Below, in pieces: positions 45,788 to 56,215 of a DNA stretch of 64,000 nt. Position 1 is the first letter of the stretch, and each line of letters begins with the position of its first letter. The stretch covers positions 2,170,001 through 2,234,000 of the forward strand of contig NZ_CP130610.1 in NCBI RefSeq assembly GCF_030544485.1. Direction: 5' to 3'. The notes under the pieces were generated by a model, which saw only the letters and a list, made by a program, of their open reading frames with translations, had not been told where the DNA came from and searched no databases. A program made the translations under genes and the position numbers. Source of the stretch: Halomonas sp. HAL1 (GTDB lineage: Bacteria > Pseudomonadota > Gammaproteobacteria > Pseudomonadales > Halomonadaceae).

Positions 45788-46868
45788 GTGGTTATGCAAA
45801 AGTTATTGAGTAATCAGTGCCGTAACCATTACATACTTTTTTGACCGCTTCACAAAGCTTATCGAACGAACTGTAGGCTGTTAACGGTAGCCACCGGTAT
45901 TTGATTTCGCGCCAAAGGATTTCGATCAGATTCAGCTCCGGCGAATATGGCGACAAGTAGACCAGGTGAATGCGATGTGCCATCCAATCAATAAGTTTGC
46001 GCTGGAACGCCTTGGAACGGTGCATCCTGGCATTATCCAGTATCACGACGGCGAATGCGTCAGGGTCTTTATGTGCCGCAAACTGATCAAAGGCTTCTAT
46101 AACGGTTTCAGTGGTCACTGAGTCGGTGGTCATATGGTGAAAAAACTCACCTTTTCTGGTGAGAAAGCCCAGTACATTCAGCCGTTTGCTGTGTGGGTAG
46201 GCCGTGACTTCCCAGGGCTTGGCTATCGGGCTCCATGCATAAGGAAGTGACGATGATTGCGAGAAACCGGCTTCATCAAAGAAATAGAGATCGCACTCAC
46301 CATCATCTTCCCACTCCTTCAATACATTGATTATCTCTTGCGTATGGCGGAAATCCGCTTCGTCACGATGTGCCCTCAATGAGCGGCGTATCCGCTTACA
46401 GCTATAGCCTTTTTTTAACGCGCGCCGCAACGTGTCCTGGCTGACGACGTTACCTGTCTGCTCCTGAAACTTGGCATGGAGGACAGGCAATTGATGGGGA
46501 TACTCTTCAACCAGTTGTTCTAACACAGCAAGATCGCTCTCGCTGAGAAGGTGCGGGCGTCCTTCGCGAGGCTTGTCTTGAAGACCTTCAATACCGTCTG
46601 CTTCCCATTGGGATAACCAAGTCGATACCGTATCGCGCTTAACCCCAATAATATCGCGAATCTGGTTAATCGTATGGCCCTTGTGGTTGAGCAGAATGGC
46701 GTGGGCCCGACGACGTAGTGCTCTCTTTTCGCCGTACTGGTAGGCTTCATTTAAGATACGTTGCTGGTCAGGTGTTAAAGAAACGAAACGTAAGCGCCGA
46801 GACATGGTTCTGTATTTTACTCTGATGGATCTTTGTTCTTTATACGCGATAATTTATGCAGAATCACT
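45787..46868 (-). mobile_element. IS630-family insertion sequence, 1082 bp
   Basis: One transposase gene, bounded by imperfect terminal inverted repeats (45787-45812 and 46843-46868; 20 of 26 positions agree, outer AGTG identical). The element is flanked on both sides by TA (45785-45786 and 46869-46870), the target duplication of the IS630 family. The inner repeats run through the transposase stop codon. It looks complete. The insertion lies in the stop codon of the DUF2788 gene. Confidence 0.9.
45792..46805 (-). CDS. IS630-family transposase
   Basis: 337 residues in one uninterrupted frame. N-terminal helix-turn-helix (TINQIRDIIGVKRDTVSTWL), a second winged region near 120-145, then the DDE domain with D177 (YFFDEAGF), D257 (VVILDNARMH) and E295 (SPELNLIEILWREIK). 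All catalytic residues are present, so it is probably active. It has no frameshift, unlike many IS630 members. Confidence 0.95.
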   Translation of the reverse strand: MSRRLRFVSLTPDQQRILNEAYQYGEKRALRRRAHAILLNHKGHTINQIRDIIGVKRDTVSTWLSQWEADGIEGLQDKPREGRPHLLSESDLAVLEQLVEEYPHQLPVLHAKFQEQTGNVVSQDTLRRALKKGYSCKRIRRSLRAHRDEADFRHTQEIINVLKEWEDDGECDLYFFDEAGFSQSSSLPYAWSPIAKPWEVTAYPHSKRLNVLGFLTRKGEFFHHMTTDSVTTETVIEAFDQFAAHKDPDAFAVVILDNARMHRSKAFQRKLIDWMAHRIHLVYLSPYSPELNLIEILWREIKYRWLPLTAYSSFDKLCEAVKKVCNGYGTDYSITFA

Positions 46869-46916
46869 TAGTTGCAAGAAAACCCTCATGACTTGAGACC
46901 CGGCGCTATAACAAGA

Positions 46917-46942
46917 AAAGGAGCGCCCATAGGCACTCCTTT
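46917..46942 (-). terminator. Terminator of ihfA
   Basis: AAAGGAGTGCC, loop, GGCGCTCCTTT on the minus strand (one G-U pair), followed by TCTTGTT. It lies 80 bp past the ihfA stop, beyond the IS630 insertion's right flank. Confidence 0.7.
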
Positions 46943-47020
46943 GTAAAGGACATGAGATTATCTAGTGTTATGAACCTTAAGCTTATGAATCAGATGCTCA
47001 TGCGCCTATAGTCCAAAATG

Positions 47021-47320
47021 CTACTCATCGCCCACGTAATGCTCTACCTGCTGCTTAAGCTTCTGCCCTGGGCGAAACGTGACCACCCGCCTGGCAGAAA
47101 TCGGAATTTCTTCACCGGTTTTCGGGTTTCGTCCTGGCCGCTCGCGCTTATCACGCAGGTCAAAGTTACCAAACCCCGATAACTTCACCTGTTCGTTCTC
47201 ACGAAGACAGGCTCGAATCTCTTCAAAAAAAGCTTCGACCATGGCCTTCGCTTCTCGCTTGGACAGGGCTAGCTCAGCATGCAAATGCTCAGCCAGTTCT
47301 GCTTTGGTCAACGCACCCAT
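47021..47320 (-). CDS. ihfA: Integration host factor alpha subunit
   Basis: 99 residues from ATG at 47320, eight bases after AAGGAG; a longer frame is not conserved. [14 protein letters not shown], the [12 protein letters not shown] strand and the arm [18 protein letters not shown] are the IHF-alpha pattern. Sequence-specific DNA-bending dimer with IhfB. Downstream of pheT, as in E. coli. Confidence 0.97.
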   Translation of the reverse strand: MGALTKAELAEHLHAELALSKREAKAMVEAFFEEIRACLRENEQVKLSGFGNFDLRDKRERPGRNPKTGEEIPISARRVVTFRPGQKLKQQVEHYVGDE

Positions 47321-47448
47321 AAGGCTTCTCCTTATCCTTGAAGCAGATACAGCAACAATCACACTGTATCAACCGTACAGTAGCAAAACGCATTGCCAAG
47401 AACGTGATAAGCATCGTGGCGAGGCCTAATTAATCTCTTCGATTTTTA

Positions 47449-49830
47449 TTAGCCGCGCAGCTCCGCATCCAGCTTGACACGCACTTGTGTCACAATTGAA
47501 TCGACCAACTGGTTGATTTCTTCGTCGTTTAGCGTGCGCGATGGATGCTGCCAGGTCAAGCCCAACGCAATACTCTTATGCCCTTCGGCTACACCTTTAC
47601 CTGAATAGACATCGAATAGCTTGATATCCTGCAGATACTCCCCCGCTTGCTGCTTGGCGCAATCGAGCAATGCCTGCACAGGTGTCGACTCATTGAGTAT
47701 AAACGCCAAATCACGGCGCACCTCAGGAAAGCGTGACAGCGGCTCAAACGCAGGAACTCGGCCTTGGCTAAGTGCATCTAAGCGCACCTCAAACAACACG
47801 GCATCCATTTTTAAGCCCAGCGTTGCTCGTACTTGTGGGTGCAGAGTACCAATCCAGCCTGCAGGCTCACCGTTATGCAATAGCTGGGCACTTTGACCAG
47901 GATGGAGCGCTGGGTGCTCAGCGGGCTCAAACCGCCAAGCATCGGCTTCGCCACCCAAGGCGATGACGCTTTCTAGATCACCTTTAAGATCATAAAAATC
48001 GACGCGATCCTTAGCACCACTCCACCCTTCCGCTTCACGCGGGCCACACACTAACGCACCCAGCATCGGCACCTGTGACAAAGCATCCAGCTCACCGTTA
48101 AATACTAGCCCGGTTTCAAATAAACGCACGCGGGCTTGCTGACGATTGAGGTTGTACTCCATGGCACGAACCAGGCCAGGAAACAAGCTGGCCCGCATCA
48201 CCGACAAATCAGCCGAGATAGGGTTAGCAAGCACAGGCGTTATGGCGTCTGGTAACAGCGTCGCTTGCAGCTCAGGTGCTACAAAGCTGTAGGTGATCGC
48301 CTCTTGAAAGCCACGTGCGACCATCTGACGACGCAACTGCGACTGAGTCAGCGTCGCCTCGTCCGAAGAGCGAAGCGCCAAGCGTGCTGCAGGACGACGT
48401 ATCGGCAAATTATTATAGCCATGGATACGTGCCACCTCTTCGATCAGATCCTCTTCAATGGCCAAATCAAAGCGCCAAGTAGGCGCGGTGACGGCCCAAT
48501 CGGCACCCTGGATGCTGACATCAAGCCCCAGACGCTGAAGAATATCGGTCACATCATCGCTATCTAGCGTCTTGGATAGCGCCTGCTCTAAACGGGCACT
48601 GCGCAATAAGATTGAGCGCTCTTCGGGCATATGCTTAACGCTTAGCGCTTCAACAACAGGCCCGGCTTGGCCACCGCAAATTTCAATGAGTAACTGTGTA
48701 GCCCGCTCGACTGCAATGGGCGTTAACTGTGGATCAACTCCACGCTCAAAACGGTGCGATGCATCAGTATGCAGACCGTAAGAGCGCGCTTGGCCAGCAA
48801 TAGCAAGCGGCGTAAAGAACGCAGATTCAAGGAAAATAGTCTGAGTGTTTTCGTTAACGCCTGAGTTTTCACCACCCATGACGCCTGCCATCGCTAGCGG
48901 GCCAGAATGGTCGGCAATGACCAGCGTTTCAGGGCGTAGCGACACCTCATGACCATCAAGCAGCGTTAAACGCTCACCCGGCGTGGCCATGCGAATAACC
49001 ATGCCACCCTGAAGATTATCGCGGTCAAAAGCATGTAGCGGCTGGCCCAACTCAAGCATCACGTAGTTAGTGACATCTACGACAGGATCAATAGAGCGTA
49101 CGCCGCTACGACGCAGCCGCTCAACCATCCACAGGGGCGTCTCAGCCTTAACATTGAGACCTGTAATAATGCGGCCCATATAGCGAGGGCATTGCTCTGG
49201 CGCCTCGACACTAATCGCAAAGCTATCGTCAACCTCAGTGGACACCGACGCTATTACAGGGCCGATCACCGCCAGCCGATTAAGCACTCCCACTTCACGC
49301 GACAACCCTTTAATGCTTAAGCAATCACCACGATTGGGCGTCAGGTCGACCTCAATGGTCATGTCATTAAGGTGCATGAATTCTCTAAAATCAGCACCCA
49401 CTGGAGCATTTGCTGACAACACCAGAATGCCTGATGACGTCTCTTCTGCAAGCCCCAATTCAGATGCCGAACAAATCATACCCCGTGACTCAACGCCACG
49501 CAGTTTGGCTTTTTTGATTTTAAAATCGCCCGGCAAGACACCCCCCACCTGGGCAAAGGGCACTTTCTGGCCAACATCGACATTAGGCGCCCCGCAGACA
49601 ACCTGGACAGGCTCACCACTGCCATCATCAACGGTACACACATTGAGCTTATCTGCGTCAGGGTGCTTCTCTTTACTCAGCACCTCTGCCACCACCACTC
49701 CACTGAATTCGGCAGCAACTGCCTCAACAGCGTCAACTTCCAAGCCCGCCATGGTGATTTGGTCGGCCATGGCCTGTGTATCAAGCTGCGGCGAAACCCA
49801 TTCACGCAACCACTGTTCTGAAAATTTCAT
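47449..49830 (-). CDS. pheT: Phenylalanyl-tRNA synthetase beta subunit
   Basis: 793 residues, full length. tRNA-binding domain (B2; VVVAEVLSKEKHPDADKLNVC), B3/B4 editing domain, B5 domain and the C-terminal anticodon-binding domain (FPEVRRDLAFILNE). AGGATC precedes the start. Forms the alpha2beta2 enzyme with PheS. 26 bp after pheS. Confidence 0.98.
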   Translation of the reverse strand: MKFSEQWLREWVSPQLDTQAMADQITMAGLEVDAVEAVAAEFSGVVVAEVLSKEKHPDADKLNVCTVDDGSGEPVQVVCGAPNVDVGQKVPFAQVGGVLPGDFKIKKAKLRGVESRGMICSASELGLAEETSSGILVLSANAPVGADFREFMHLNDMTIEVDLTPNRGDCLSIKGLSREVGVLNRLAVIGPVIASVSTEVDDSFAISVEAPEQCPRYMGRIITGLNVKAETPLWMVERLRRSGVRSIDPVVDVTNYVMLELGQPLHAFDRDNLQGGMVIRMATPGERLTLLDGHEVSLRPETLVIADHSGPLAMAGVMGGENSGVNENTQTIFLESAFFTPLAIAGQARSYGLHTDASHRFERGVDPQLTPIAVERATQLLIEICGGQAGPVVEALSVKHMPEERSILLRSARLEQALSKTLDSDDVTDILQRLGLDVSIQGADWAVTAPTWRFDLAIEEDLIEEVARIHGYNNLPIRRPAARLALRSSDEATLTQSQLRRQMVARGFQEAITYSFVAPELQATLLPDAITPVLANPISADLSVMRASLFPGLVRAMEYNLNRQQARVRLFETGLVFNGELDALSQVPMLGALVCGPREAEGWSGAKDRVDFYDLKGDLESVIALGGEADAWRFEPAEHPALHPGQSAQLLHNGEPAGWIGTLHPQVRATLGLKMDAVLFEVRLDALSQGRVPAFEPLSRFPEVRRDLAFILNESTPVQALLDCAKQQAGEYLQDIKLFDVYSGKGVAEGHKSIALGLTWQHPSRTLNDEEINQLVDSIVTQVRVKLDAELRG

Positions 49831-49856
49831 CGTTGATCCTGTATTCGGCGGCGGTC

Positions 49857-50891
<1,035 letters not shown>

Positions 50892-50938
50892 TTAAGCGGT
50901 GTCCACCCCTAAGGATGGCGTGGCACGTTGAAGGTGGC

Positions 50939-50973
50939 AAAAAAACAGGGGAAGAGCGGCTGCTCTTCCCCTG
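50939..50973 (-). terminator. Strong terminator/attenuator between rplT and pheS
   Basis: CAGGGGAAGAGC, loop, GCTCTTCCCCTG: a perfect 12-bp stem followed on the minus strand by seven T. It is 63 bp past rplT and 63 bp before pheS. In E. coli the same place holds the pheST attenuator with the phenylalanine-rich PheM leader; no such leader peptide is visible here. Confidence 0.85.
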
Positions 50974-50977
50974 GATG

Positions 50978-50995
50978 GGTCACTCTGAAATGACC
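50978..50995. other. Secondary hairpin upstream of the pheS terminator
   Basis: GGTCA, 8-base loop, TGACC, directly next to the terminator stem; a third, bulged stem (TTGCATTGGG with CCCATGCAA) lies between it and rplT. Together they could form alternative structures. Confidence 0.35.
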
Positions 50996-51035
50996 TCAGG
51001 CACATTGCATGGGCAATCACCCAATGCAAACTACC

Positions 51036-51389
51036 TTATTGGGCAGCCTTGGCTTTTTCCACGATGGCAGCAAATGCGGCCTTCTCGTGTACTGCCAAAT
51101 CGGCCAATACTTTACGGTCGATTTCGATACCGGCTTTCTTGAGGCCACCAACAAAACGGCTGTAAGACATGCCGTTGACGCGTGCACCAGCGTTGATACG
51201 CTGGATCCATAGCGCACGGAACTGACGCTTACGGTTGCGACGGTCACGGTAAGCATACTGACCAGCTTTGATAACGGCTTGCTTGGCAACGCGGAAAACG
51301 CGTGAACGGGCACCGTAGTAACCTTTAGCAAGCTTCAATACTTTTTTATGGCGACGACGCGCTACTACGCCACGTTTAACTCGAGTCAT
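51036..51389 (-). CDS. rplT: 50S ribosomal protein L20
   Basis: 117 residues, typical L20: [20 protein letters not shown] and [20 protein letters not shown]. It binds 23S rRNA early in assembly and in E. coli represses its own operon. Follows rpmI. Confidence 0.98.
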   Translation of the reverse strand: MTRVKRGVVARRRHKKVLKLAKGYYGARSRVFRVAKQAVIKAGQYAYRDRRNRKRQFRALWIQRINAGARVNGMSYSRFVGGLKKAGIEIDRKVLADLAVHEKAAFAAIVEKAKAAQ

Positions 51390-51453
51390 AACACACTCCT
51401 GACTTTAAGGCTGAGGCGAAAAAATTTTGCACTCAGAAAAACGAAAACCCGAC

Positions 51454-51648
51454 TTATAGATTCGGCAGCATACGCTGGATAAGCGCTTTATCAGACGCAT
51501 GGATTTGCTTCATTCCACGCAGTTGACGCTTACGCTTGGTCGTTTTCTTGGTCAAGATGTGGCTACGGTGAGACTGCTTGTGCTTAAAGCCATTAGCAGT
51601 CTTTTTGAAGCGCTTGGCAGCGCCGCTGTTGCTTTTGATTTTCGGCAT
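51454..51648 (-). CDS. rpmI: 50S ribosomal protein L35
   Basis: 64 residues, complete: [20 protein letters not shown] and [20 protein letters not shown]. Between infC and rplT in the usual order. Confidence 0.98.
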   Translation of the reverse strand: MPKIKSNSGAAKRFKKTANGFKHKQSHRSHILTKKTTKRKRQLRGMKQIHASDKALIQRMLPNL

Positions 51649-51730
51649 GAGGAAAACTCCGCTCGATATTTTTTAGAAAACCCAGGGCCGACCACCTGTT
51701 TAACGGTGGCCCGTTGACATCGCCGTTGGA

Positions 51731-52270
51731 TCACTTCTTTTTCGGGGCAATAATCATGATCATCTGGCGCCCTTCCATTTTCGGGAAAGACTCTACCGCT
51801 CCGATCTCTTCCAGGTCTGCCGCAATCCTTTCCATCAGCTTACGACCGATGTCCTGGTGCGCCATTTCACGACCACGGAAGCGCAGTGTGACTTTGCCCT
51901 TGTCACCACCTTCCAAAAAGCGCGTCAGGTTTTTAAGCTTGACCTGATAATCGCCTTCGTCGGTGCCAGGACGGAATTTAACTTCCTTAACCTGGATTTG
52001 CTTCTGCTTCTTCTTTTGAGCCGCTTTCTGCTTCTTGGTCTCAAAAACGAACTTGCCGTAATCCATAATCTTACAGACGATGGGATCGGCATTCGAAATT
52101 TGCACGAGATCTAAGCTTTCAGATTCTGCACGCTCTAGCGCTTCGGTGGTGGGCACAACACCCAACTGCTCACCGTCGCTACCAATAAGACGTACTTCTT
52201 CTTCGACAATTCGCTCGTTCATTGGTGGGCGTTTATCTGCTGGACGCCCTCGCTGGTTGCTTCTCTTGAT
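51731..52270 (-). CDS. infC: Translation initiation factor IF-3, probable AUC start
   Basis: 179 residues if translation starts at ATC (52270-52268). That codon lies 8 bases after a perfect TAAGGAG Shine-Dalgarno sequence overlapping the thrS stop. The first ATG is 16 codons further in (52222), has no ribosome binding site and would remove the basic N-terminus ([10 protein letters not shown]). IF-3 motifs follow: [20 protein letters not shown] and [16 protein letters not shown]. coli infC starts at AUU so that IF-3 represses its own synthesis; AUC should work alike. The usual IF-3 length (about 180) also fits. Confidence 0.95.
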   Translation of the reverse strand: MKRSNQRGRPADKRPPMNERIVEEEVRLIGSDGEQLGVVPTTEALERAESESLDLVQISNADPIVCKIMDYGKFVFETKKQKAAQKKKQKQIQVKEVKFRPGTDEGDYQVKLKNLTRFLEGGDKGKVTLRFRGREMAHQDIGRKLMERIAADLEEIGAVESFPKMEGRQMIMIIAPKKK

Positions 52271-52285
52271 CGTTCCGTCTCCTTA
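52268..52285 (-). promoter_or_regulatory. infC: Ribosome binding site and AUC start of infC
   Basis: TAAGGAG (52279-52285), full match to the anti-Shine-Dalgarno, 8-base spacer, ATC. The TAA is also the thrS stop, so thrS and infC are translationally adjacent. Confidence 0.8.
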
Positions 52286-54205
52286 GGCAATTGACGATGT
52301 CGCCAGGGCTGCTCTCTCGGCAGTATGGCGTTCAATAAATTCATCGACCGTCATTGTACCGAGGTTTTCGCCGCTGCGTGTTCGCACGGCCACTGAGTCA
52401 GCTTCGACTTCCTTATCTCCTACCACAAGGAGATAGGGAACTTTCTGTAACGTATGCTCACGGATTTTAAAGCCGATCTTCTCGTTCCTCAAGTCCGCTT
52501 TAACACGTAAGCCACTTTTTTGCAGACGGCTCTCCAAATCAAACGCATATTCACGCTGTGAATCGGTGATAGTCATGACGACTGCCTGCTGTGGCGCAAG
52601 CCATAATGGCATAGCGCCTGCATAATGTTCAATCAAGATGCCAATGAAACGCTCCATAGAGCCAACGATAGCACGATGCAACATTACTGGCGGCTTCCGA
52701 TGCCCCTCTTCTGTCACATATTGAGCACCAAGTCGCTCTGGCATCATAAAGTCTACCTGCATAGTACCCACTTGCCACTCGCGTCCCAGGCAATCTTTCA
52801 TATGGTATTCAATCTTGGGGCCATAGAACGCGCCTTCGCCAGGAAGTTCCTGCCATTCTACATCGCAAGTTTTTAAAGCACTACGCAGTGCATCTTCTGC
52901 CCGATCCCAAACCTCATCACTACCAATGCGTTTTTCGGGGCGAAGAGCAATTTTAATAGCAATATCTTCAAAGCCGAAGTCGCTATACACCTTCAACGCT
53001 TGACGATGAAAGTCAGTTACTTCTGGCTCAACTTGAGCTTCGGTACAAAAAACATGACCATCGTCTTGAGTAAATGCACGAACGCGCATGATACCGTGTA
53101 AAGCGCCTGAAGGCTCGTTCCGGTGGCAACCGCCAAACTCACCAAAACGAACGGGGAGCTCGCGATAGCTACGTAAGCCAGAATTAAATACCTGAACATG
53201 ACCAGGGCAATTCATAGGCTTGAGGGCATACTCACGCTTTTCTGACTCGGTAAAGAACATGCCGTCTGCGTAGTTGTCCCAGTGCCCTGACTTTTTCCAA
53301 AGCGATACATCCATTATCTGGGGGCAGCGAATTTCTTGGTAGCCACCCTCTTTATAAACGCCTCGCATATATTGTTCGATCTGCTGCCATAGCGCCCAGC
53401 CGTTAGGGTGCCAAAATATCATTCCCGGCGCTTCTTCCTGCATGTGAAAAAGGTCCAGTCGGCGCGCCAATTTACGGTGATCGCGCTTCTCTGCCTCTTC
53501 AAGCCGTTTTACGTAAGCCTTAAGCTGTTTTTTATCGCCCCATGCGGTGCCGTAGATACGCGTCAGCATGGTGTTTGCAGCATCGCCACGCCAATAGGCC
53601 CCTGCCAACTTAGTGAGCTTGAAAGCTTTTAAGTGGCGGGTGTTAGGCACGTGCGGGCCGCGGCACATGTCGGTGTACTCTTCGTGATGATAAAGCCTGA
53701 TGGTCGCATCATCAGGGATATCGCGAACAATTTCCTGCTTGTAAGGTTCATCACGATGCAAAAAGGTCAACATTGCCTTGTCGCGATCAACGTATTCGCG
53801 AACCACATCGTACTCGCGCTCAATCAATGATTGCATGCGCGTCTCTATCGCCTCCAGGTCTTCCGGCGTGACCGACTGACCGAATTCAATATCGTAATAA
53901 AAGCCATCTTCAATGACTGGCCCAATCGCCATCTTGGCATCGGGATACATTTGCTTAACCGCATGACCAATTAGGTGAGCGCAGGAGTGACGAATTATTT
54001 CCAACCCCTCAGCGTCACGCGCTGTGATAATAGCGACGCTCGCATCTTGCTCGATTAAATCAGCGGCATCTACCAGCAAACCATCAATCTTCCCAGCGAT
54101 ACAGGCCTTAGCCAAACCAGGGCCAATGGATTCTGCGAGCTGCATAATGGTCAGCGGTGCTTCAAACGTTTTTTGACTGCCGTCAGGCAGAGTAACAATA
54201 GGCAT
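52283..54205 (-). CDS. thrS: Threonyl-tRNA synthetase
   Basis: 640 residues: TGS domain ([20 protein letters not shown]), editing domain with [20 protein letters not shown], class II core ([39 protein letters not shown]) and the anticodon domain. Charges tRNA-Thr and edits serine. Head of the thrS-infC-rpmI-rplT run. AAGGAAC precedes the start. Confidence 0.98.
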   Translation of the reverse strand: MPIVTLPDGSQKTFEAPLTIMQLAESIGPGLAKACIAGKIDGLLVDAADLIEQDASVAIITARDAEGLEIIRHSCAHLIGHAVKQMYPDAKMAIGPVIEDGFYYDIEFGQSVTPEDLEAIETRMQSLIEREYDVVREYVDRDKAMLTFLHRDEPYKQEIVRDIPDDATIRLYHHEEYTDMCRGPHVPNTRHLKAFKLTKLAGAYWRGDAANTMLTRIYGTAWGDKKQLKAYVKRLEEAEKRDHRKLARRLDLFHMQEEAPGMIFWHPNGWALWQQIEQYMRGVYKEGGYQEIRCPQIMDVSLWKKSGHWDNYADGMFFTESEKREYALKPMNCPGHVQVFNSGLRSYRELPVRFGEFGGCHRNEPSGALHGIMRVRAFTQDDGHVFCTEAQVEPEVTDFHRQALKVYSDFGFEDIAIKIALRPEKRIGSDEVWDRAEDALRSALKTCDVEWQELPGEGAFYGPKIEYHMKDCLGREWQVGTMQVDFMMPERLGAQYVTEEGHRKPPVMLHRAIVGSMERFIGILIEHYAGAMPLWLAPQQAVVMTITDSQREYAFDLESRLQKSGLRVKADLRNEKIGFKIREHTLQKVPYLLVVGDKEVEADSVAVRTRSGENLGTMTVDEFIERHTAERAALATSSIA

Positions 54206-54333
54206 TCATGTTCCTTGAGCGCAGTGGTGATCCATACCAAGGATCACATTTCGCTATCAATGGTCTTGGAGGGTGCAAAAGCCCCACTAAAAACAGCGAC
54301 AAGATTAGCAGAGTTACCTACCGCTTAAAATAA

Positions 54334-54359
54334 AAACGGGAGGCATATGCCTCCCGTTT
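54334..54359 (-). terminator. Terminator of the OmpA-family lipoprotein gene
   Basis: AAACGGGAGGC, ATAT, GCCTCCCGTTT: an 11-bp stem followed on the minus strand by TTTTATTTTAA, 65 bp past the stop codon. Confidence 0.9.
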
Positions 54360-54423
54360 CTGTACCTGTGGATTGCAGCTAACCGTTTATAAGTCGTCTA
54401 CAAACCTCAGAAGATAAGTGAAC

Positions 54424-55293
54424 TTAGTTCCACTCATCCAATTCAACGCGACGGTTCTGGAAGCGACCTTCTTCAGTCTCGTTAGACGCGATCGGCTGCT
54501 CTTCACCGTAACCTACTGCACGCATACGGTTAGCTTCTACGCCACGGCTTGCCAAGTAGTTAGCAACTGATTGAGCACGCTCTTGTGACAAGTTTTTGTT
54601 GTACTCGTCAGAACCGCGTGAATCAGTGTGGCCTTCGATGCTTACGCGAACATCAGGGTTACTGACCAAACGCTCAGCAACACCGTTAAGTACATTCTGA
54701 GCGTTGGAAGTTAACTGAGCAGAATCAAACTCGAAGTTAACATCTTGCAGAACGACGCTATCCGGGCAACCCAGTGCGTTAACTTCTACGCCTGCAGGGG
54801 TATTCGGGCACTGATCACGGTAATCCGGAACACCGTCGTTGTCGGAGTCAAGCGGGCAACCGTTAGCGTTAACTTCAACACCAGCAGGAGTACCTGGGCA
54901 CTGATCACGGTAATCAGGCACGCCGTCACCGTCAGAATCTAGCGGGCAGCCTTCGGCGTCAACAGCAACACCAGCAGGCACTTCACCATAGCTCGGGCAC
55001 TGCGGTGCAACCGGCTCAGGGGTACGATCCGCGCATAACAAACCGCCAATTGCAGCACCGGCAGCAGCACCAGTGGCAGCACCGCTCTCTTCATCAGAAC
55101 TGCCGCTGGTGGCATAACCAATGCTACCGCCAACCAAGCCGCCTGCCAAGCCACATACTGCCGGGTGCTGGTACCAGCTACGATCACTGCTAGCACTTGC
55201 TTGGCCGGACGACTGTGAGGCCGAGCTGGCGCAGCCAGAAAGACCGACTACCAGTGCGGAACCGATTAGCAATCCAGTCGTTGATTTTTTCAT
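54424..55293 (-). CDS. OmpA-family lipoprotein with glycine zipper and TSP3 repeats
   Basis: 289 residues. Lipobox LSGC (cysteine 21), then a glycine/alanine-rich zipper (residues 46-88), two 30-residue thrombospondin type-3 calcium-binding repeats (DSDGDGVPDYRDQCP, residues 117-176) and a C-terminal OmpA peptidoglycan-binding domain (VNFEFDSAQLTSNAQ, GHTDSRGSDEYNKNLSQERA with D224 and R239). There is no beta-barrel, so unlike OprF it anchors by lipid to the outer membrane and by the OmpA domain to peptidoglycan. Structural envelope role likely. Confidence 0.9.
   Translation of the reverse strand: MKKSTTGLLIGSALVVGLSGCASSASQSSGQASASSDRSWYQHPAVCGLAGGLVGGSIGYATSGSSDEESGAATGAAAGAAIGGLLCADRTPEPVAPQCPSYGEVPAGVAVDAEGCPLDSDGDGVPDYRDQCPGTPAGVEVNANGCPLDSDNDGVPDYRDQCPNTPAGVEVNALGCPDSVVLQDVNFEFDSAQLTSNAQNVLNGVAERLVSNPDVRVSIEGHTDSRGSDEYNKNLSQERAQSVANYLASRGVEANRMRAVGYGEEQPIASNETEEGRFQNRRVELDEWN
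54766..54945 (-). repeat. Two tandem 90-bp coding repeats (TSP3)
   Basis: Two copies of a 30-codon unit (residues 117-146 and 147-176). For example GGGCACTGATCACGGTAATC recurs 90 bp apart. Third-codon-position differences show both copies have diverged but are constrained as protein. Confidence 0.85.
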
Positions 55294-55624
55294 GCAAGAC
55301 TCCTTCTTGATCCAATGCTGAAATGGTCATAAGTGACCAAATCTATCCAATGCTTCTTATTGCGAGAGCATCCATTTTTCGCCTGCTCTGTATTAAGCCG
55401 GTAACCAAGCCCTCAGTATTTATGAAGACATACCAATAACTCAGCACCCAGCCACTACAGAACATTGTGCCTATCATTAACGCTTGAGCGCTGGAAGGCA
55501 ACAATGCCAAGATATCAACTTCTTGCCAATACCGACATCATTCAGCATAGCAAAATTGCCACGATGGGCACTAAAAATTAGCTTGCTATGCATTTTGGCG
55601 GTTAAAACCGCTCAAAATTAATAG
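55294..55624. other. 331-bp intergenic region upstream of the OmpA-family gene
   Basis: No gene is supported here. It should hold the promoter and leader of the OmpA-family lipoprotein (AAGGAG before its start). Two features stand out: TTCAGCATAGCAAAA (55541-55555), a 14/15 match to the etfBA operator in the acyl-CoA island, and a 9-bp inverted repeat GCATAGCAA / TTGCTATGC (55544-55552, 55581-55589). A firm promoter could not be chosen. Confidence 0.5.
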
Positions 55625-56092
55625 TTAATGCAATGCACTTTTGCCTTGGTCACGCCATTTTAATACTGCTTGAGCAGCTTCCAATACGGCTTCGCGCATG
55701 TCATTTTCTGCCATCAACCGCTCTTTGTCTTCCTGCATACGCTCTCGAGCAGTCAACTGTTGCCGGGCGGAATGCGTATTTAGATGTTGAGTGCGGCTAT
55801 AGTGTTCAGCAAAAGCCTTAAATTCAATTCGTTCCGTTAAGCTAGGATCAATGATTTCAAGTAGAACCTTACATCGCCAAGCCCCCTCAGTGATATCGAC
55901 CTGCTCCTGAACCAAAGCACTCGCGACATAATCAAGGTTTTCTAGACTGTTTTGTTGGGCGCGAGCGTCCTCATCGCGCCGATAAGCTTCTCGACGACTT
56001 ACCTCTTTGCGCAACGACCATGCGTAGAAACACAGCCCTACAATGACTGCAATCGCTACGGCGAGTAATACCAGCGCTACCGTTGAGCTCAT
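55625..56092 (-). CDS. DUF2489 family membrane-anchored protein
   Basis: 155 residues from ATG at 56092, five bases after GAGGAG. One N-terminal membrane helix (about 5-24) and a cytoplasmic helical domain containing the DUF2489 core EGAWRCKVLLEIIDPSL and a charged C-terminus (AENDMREAVLEAAQAVLKW). Function unknown. It sits beyond ctaB on the same strand but 124 bp away, so linkage to the oxidase operon is uncertain. Confidence 0.75.
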   Translation of the reverse strand: MSSTVALVLLAVAIAVIVGLCFYAWSLRKEVSRREAYRRDEDARAQQNSLENLDYVASALVQEQVDITEGAWRCKVLLEIIDPSLTERIEFKAFAEHYSRTQHLNTHSARQQLTARERMQEDKERLMAENDMREAVLEAAQAVLKWRDQGKSALH

Positions 56093-56215
56093 GAAGCTCC
56101 TCATTAAGCGGATAAATTGCTTGACGAAAATTGTACACCTTTATACCACTATTTTGCCAATAGCACCTAGGCTTGCTTCTCCTCTTACTGCATACCTGCC
56201 CATCTCGTCTTCGGA

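Noticed and set aside
50974..51035. PheM-like leader peptide
   Set aside because: The only ATG frame in the spacer encodes four residues (MQCA) and no phenylalanine run.
54766..54945. Possible CRISPR-like or satellite repeat
   Set aside because: The 90-bp periodicity is explained by two tandem TSP3 protein repeats in frame.
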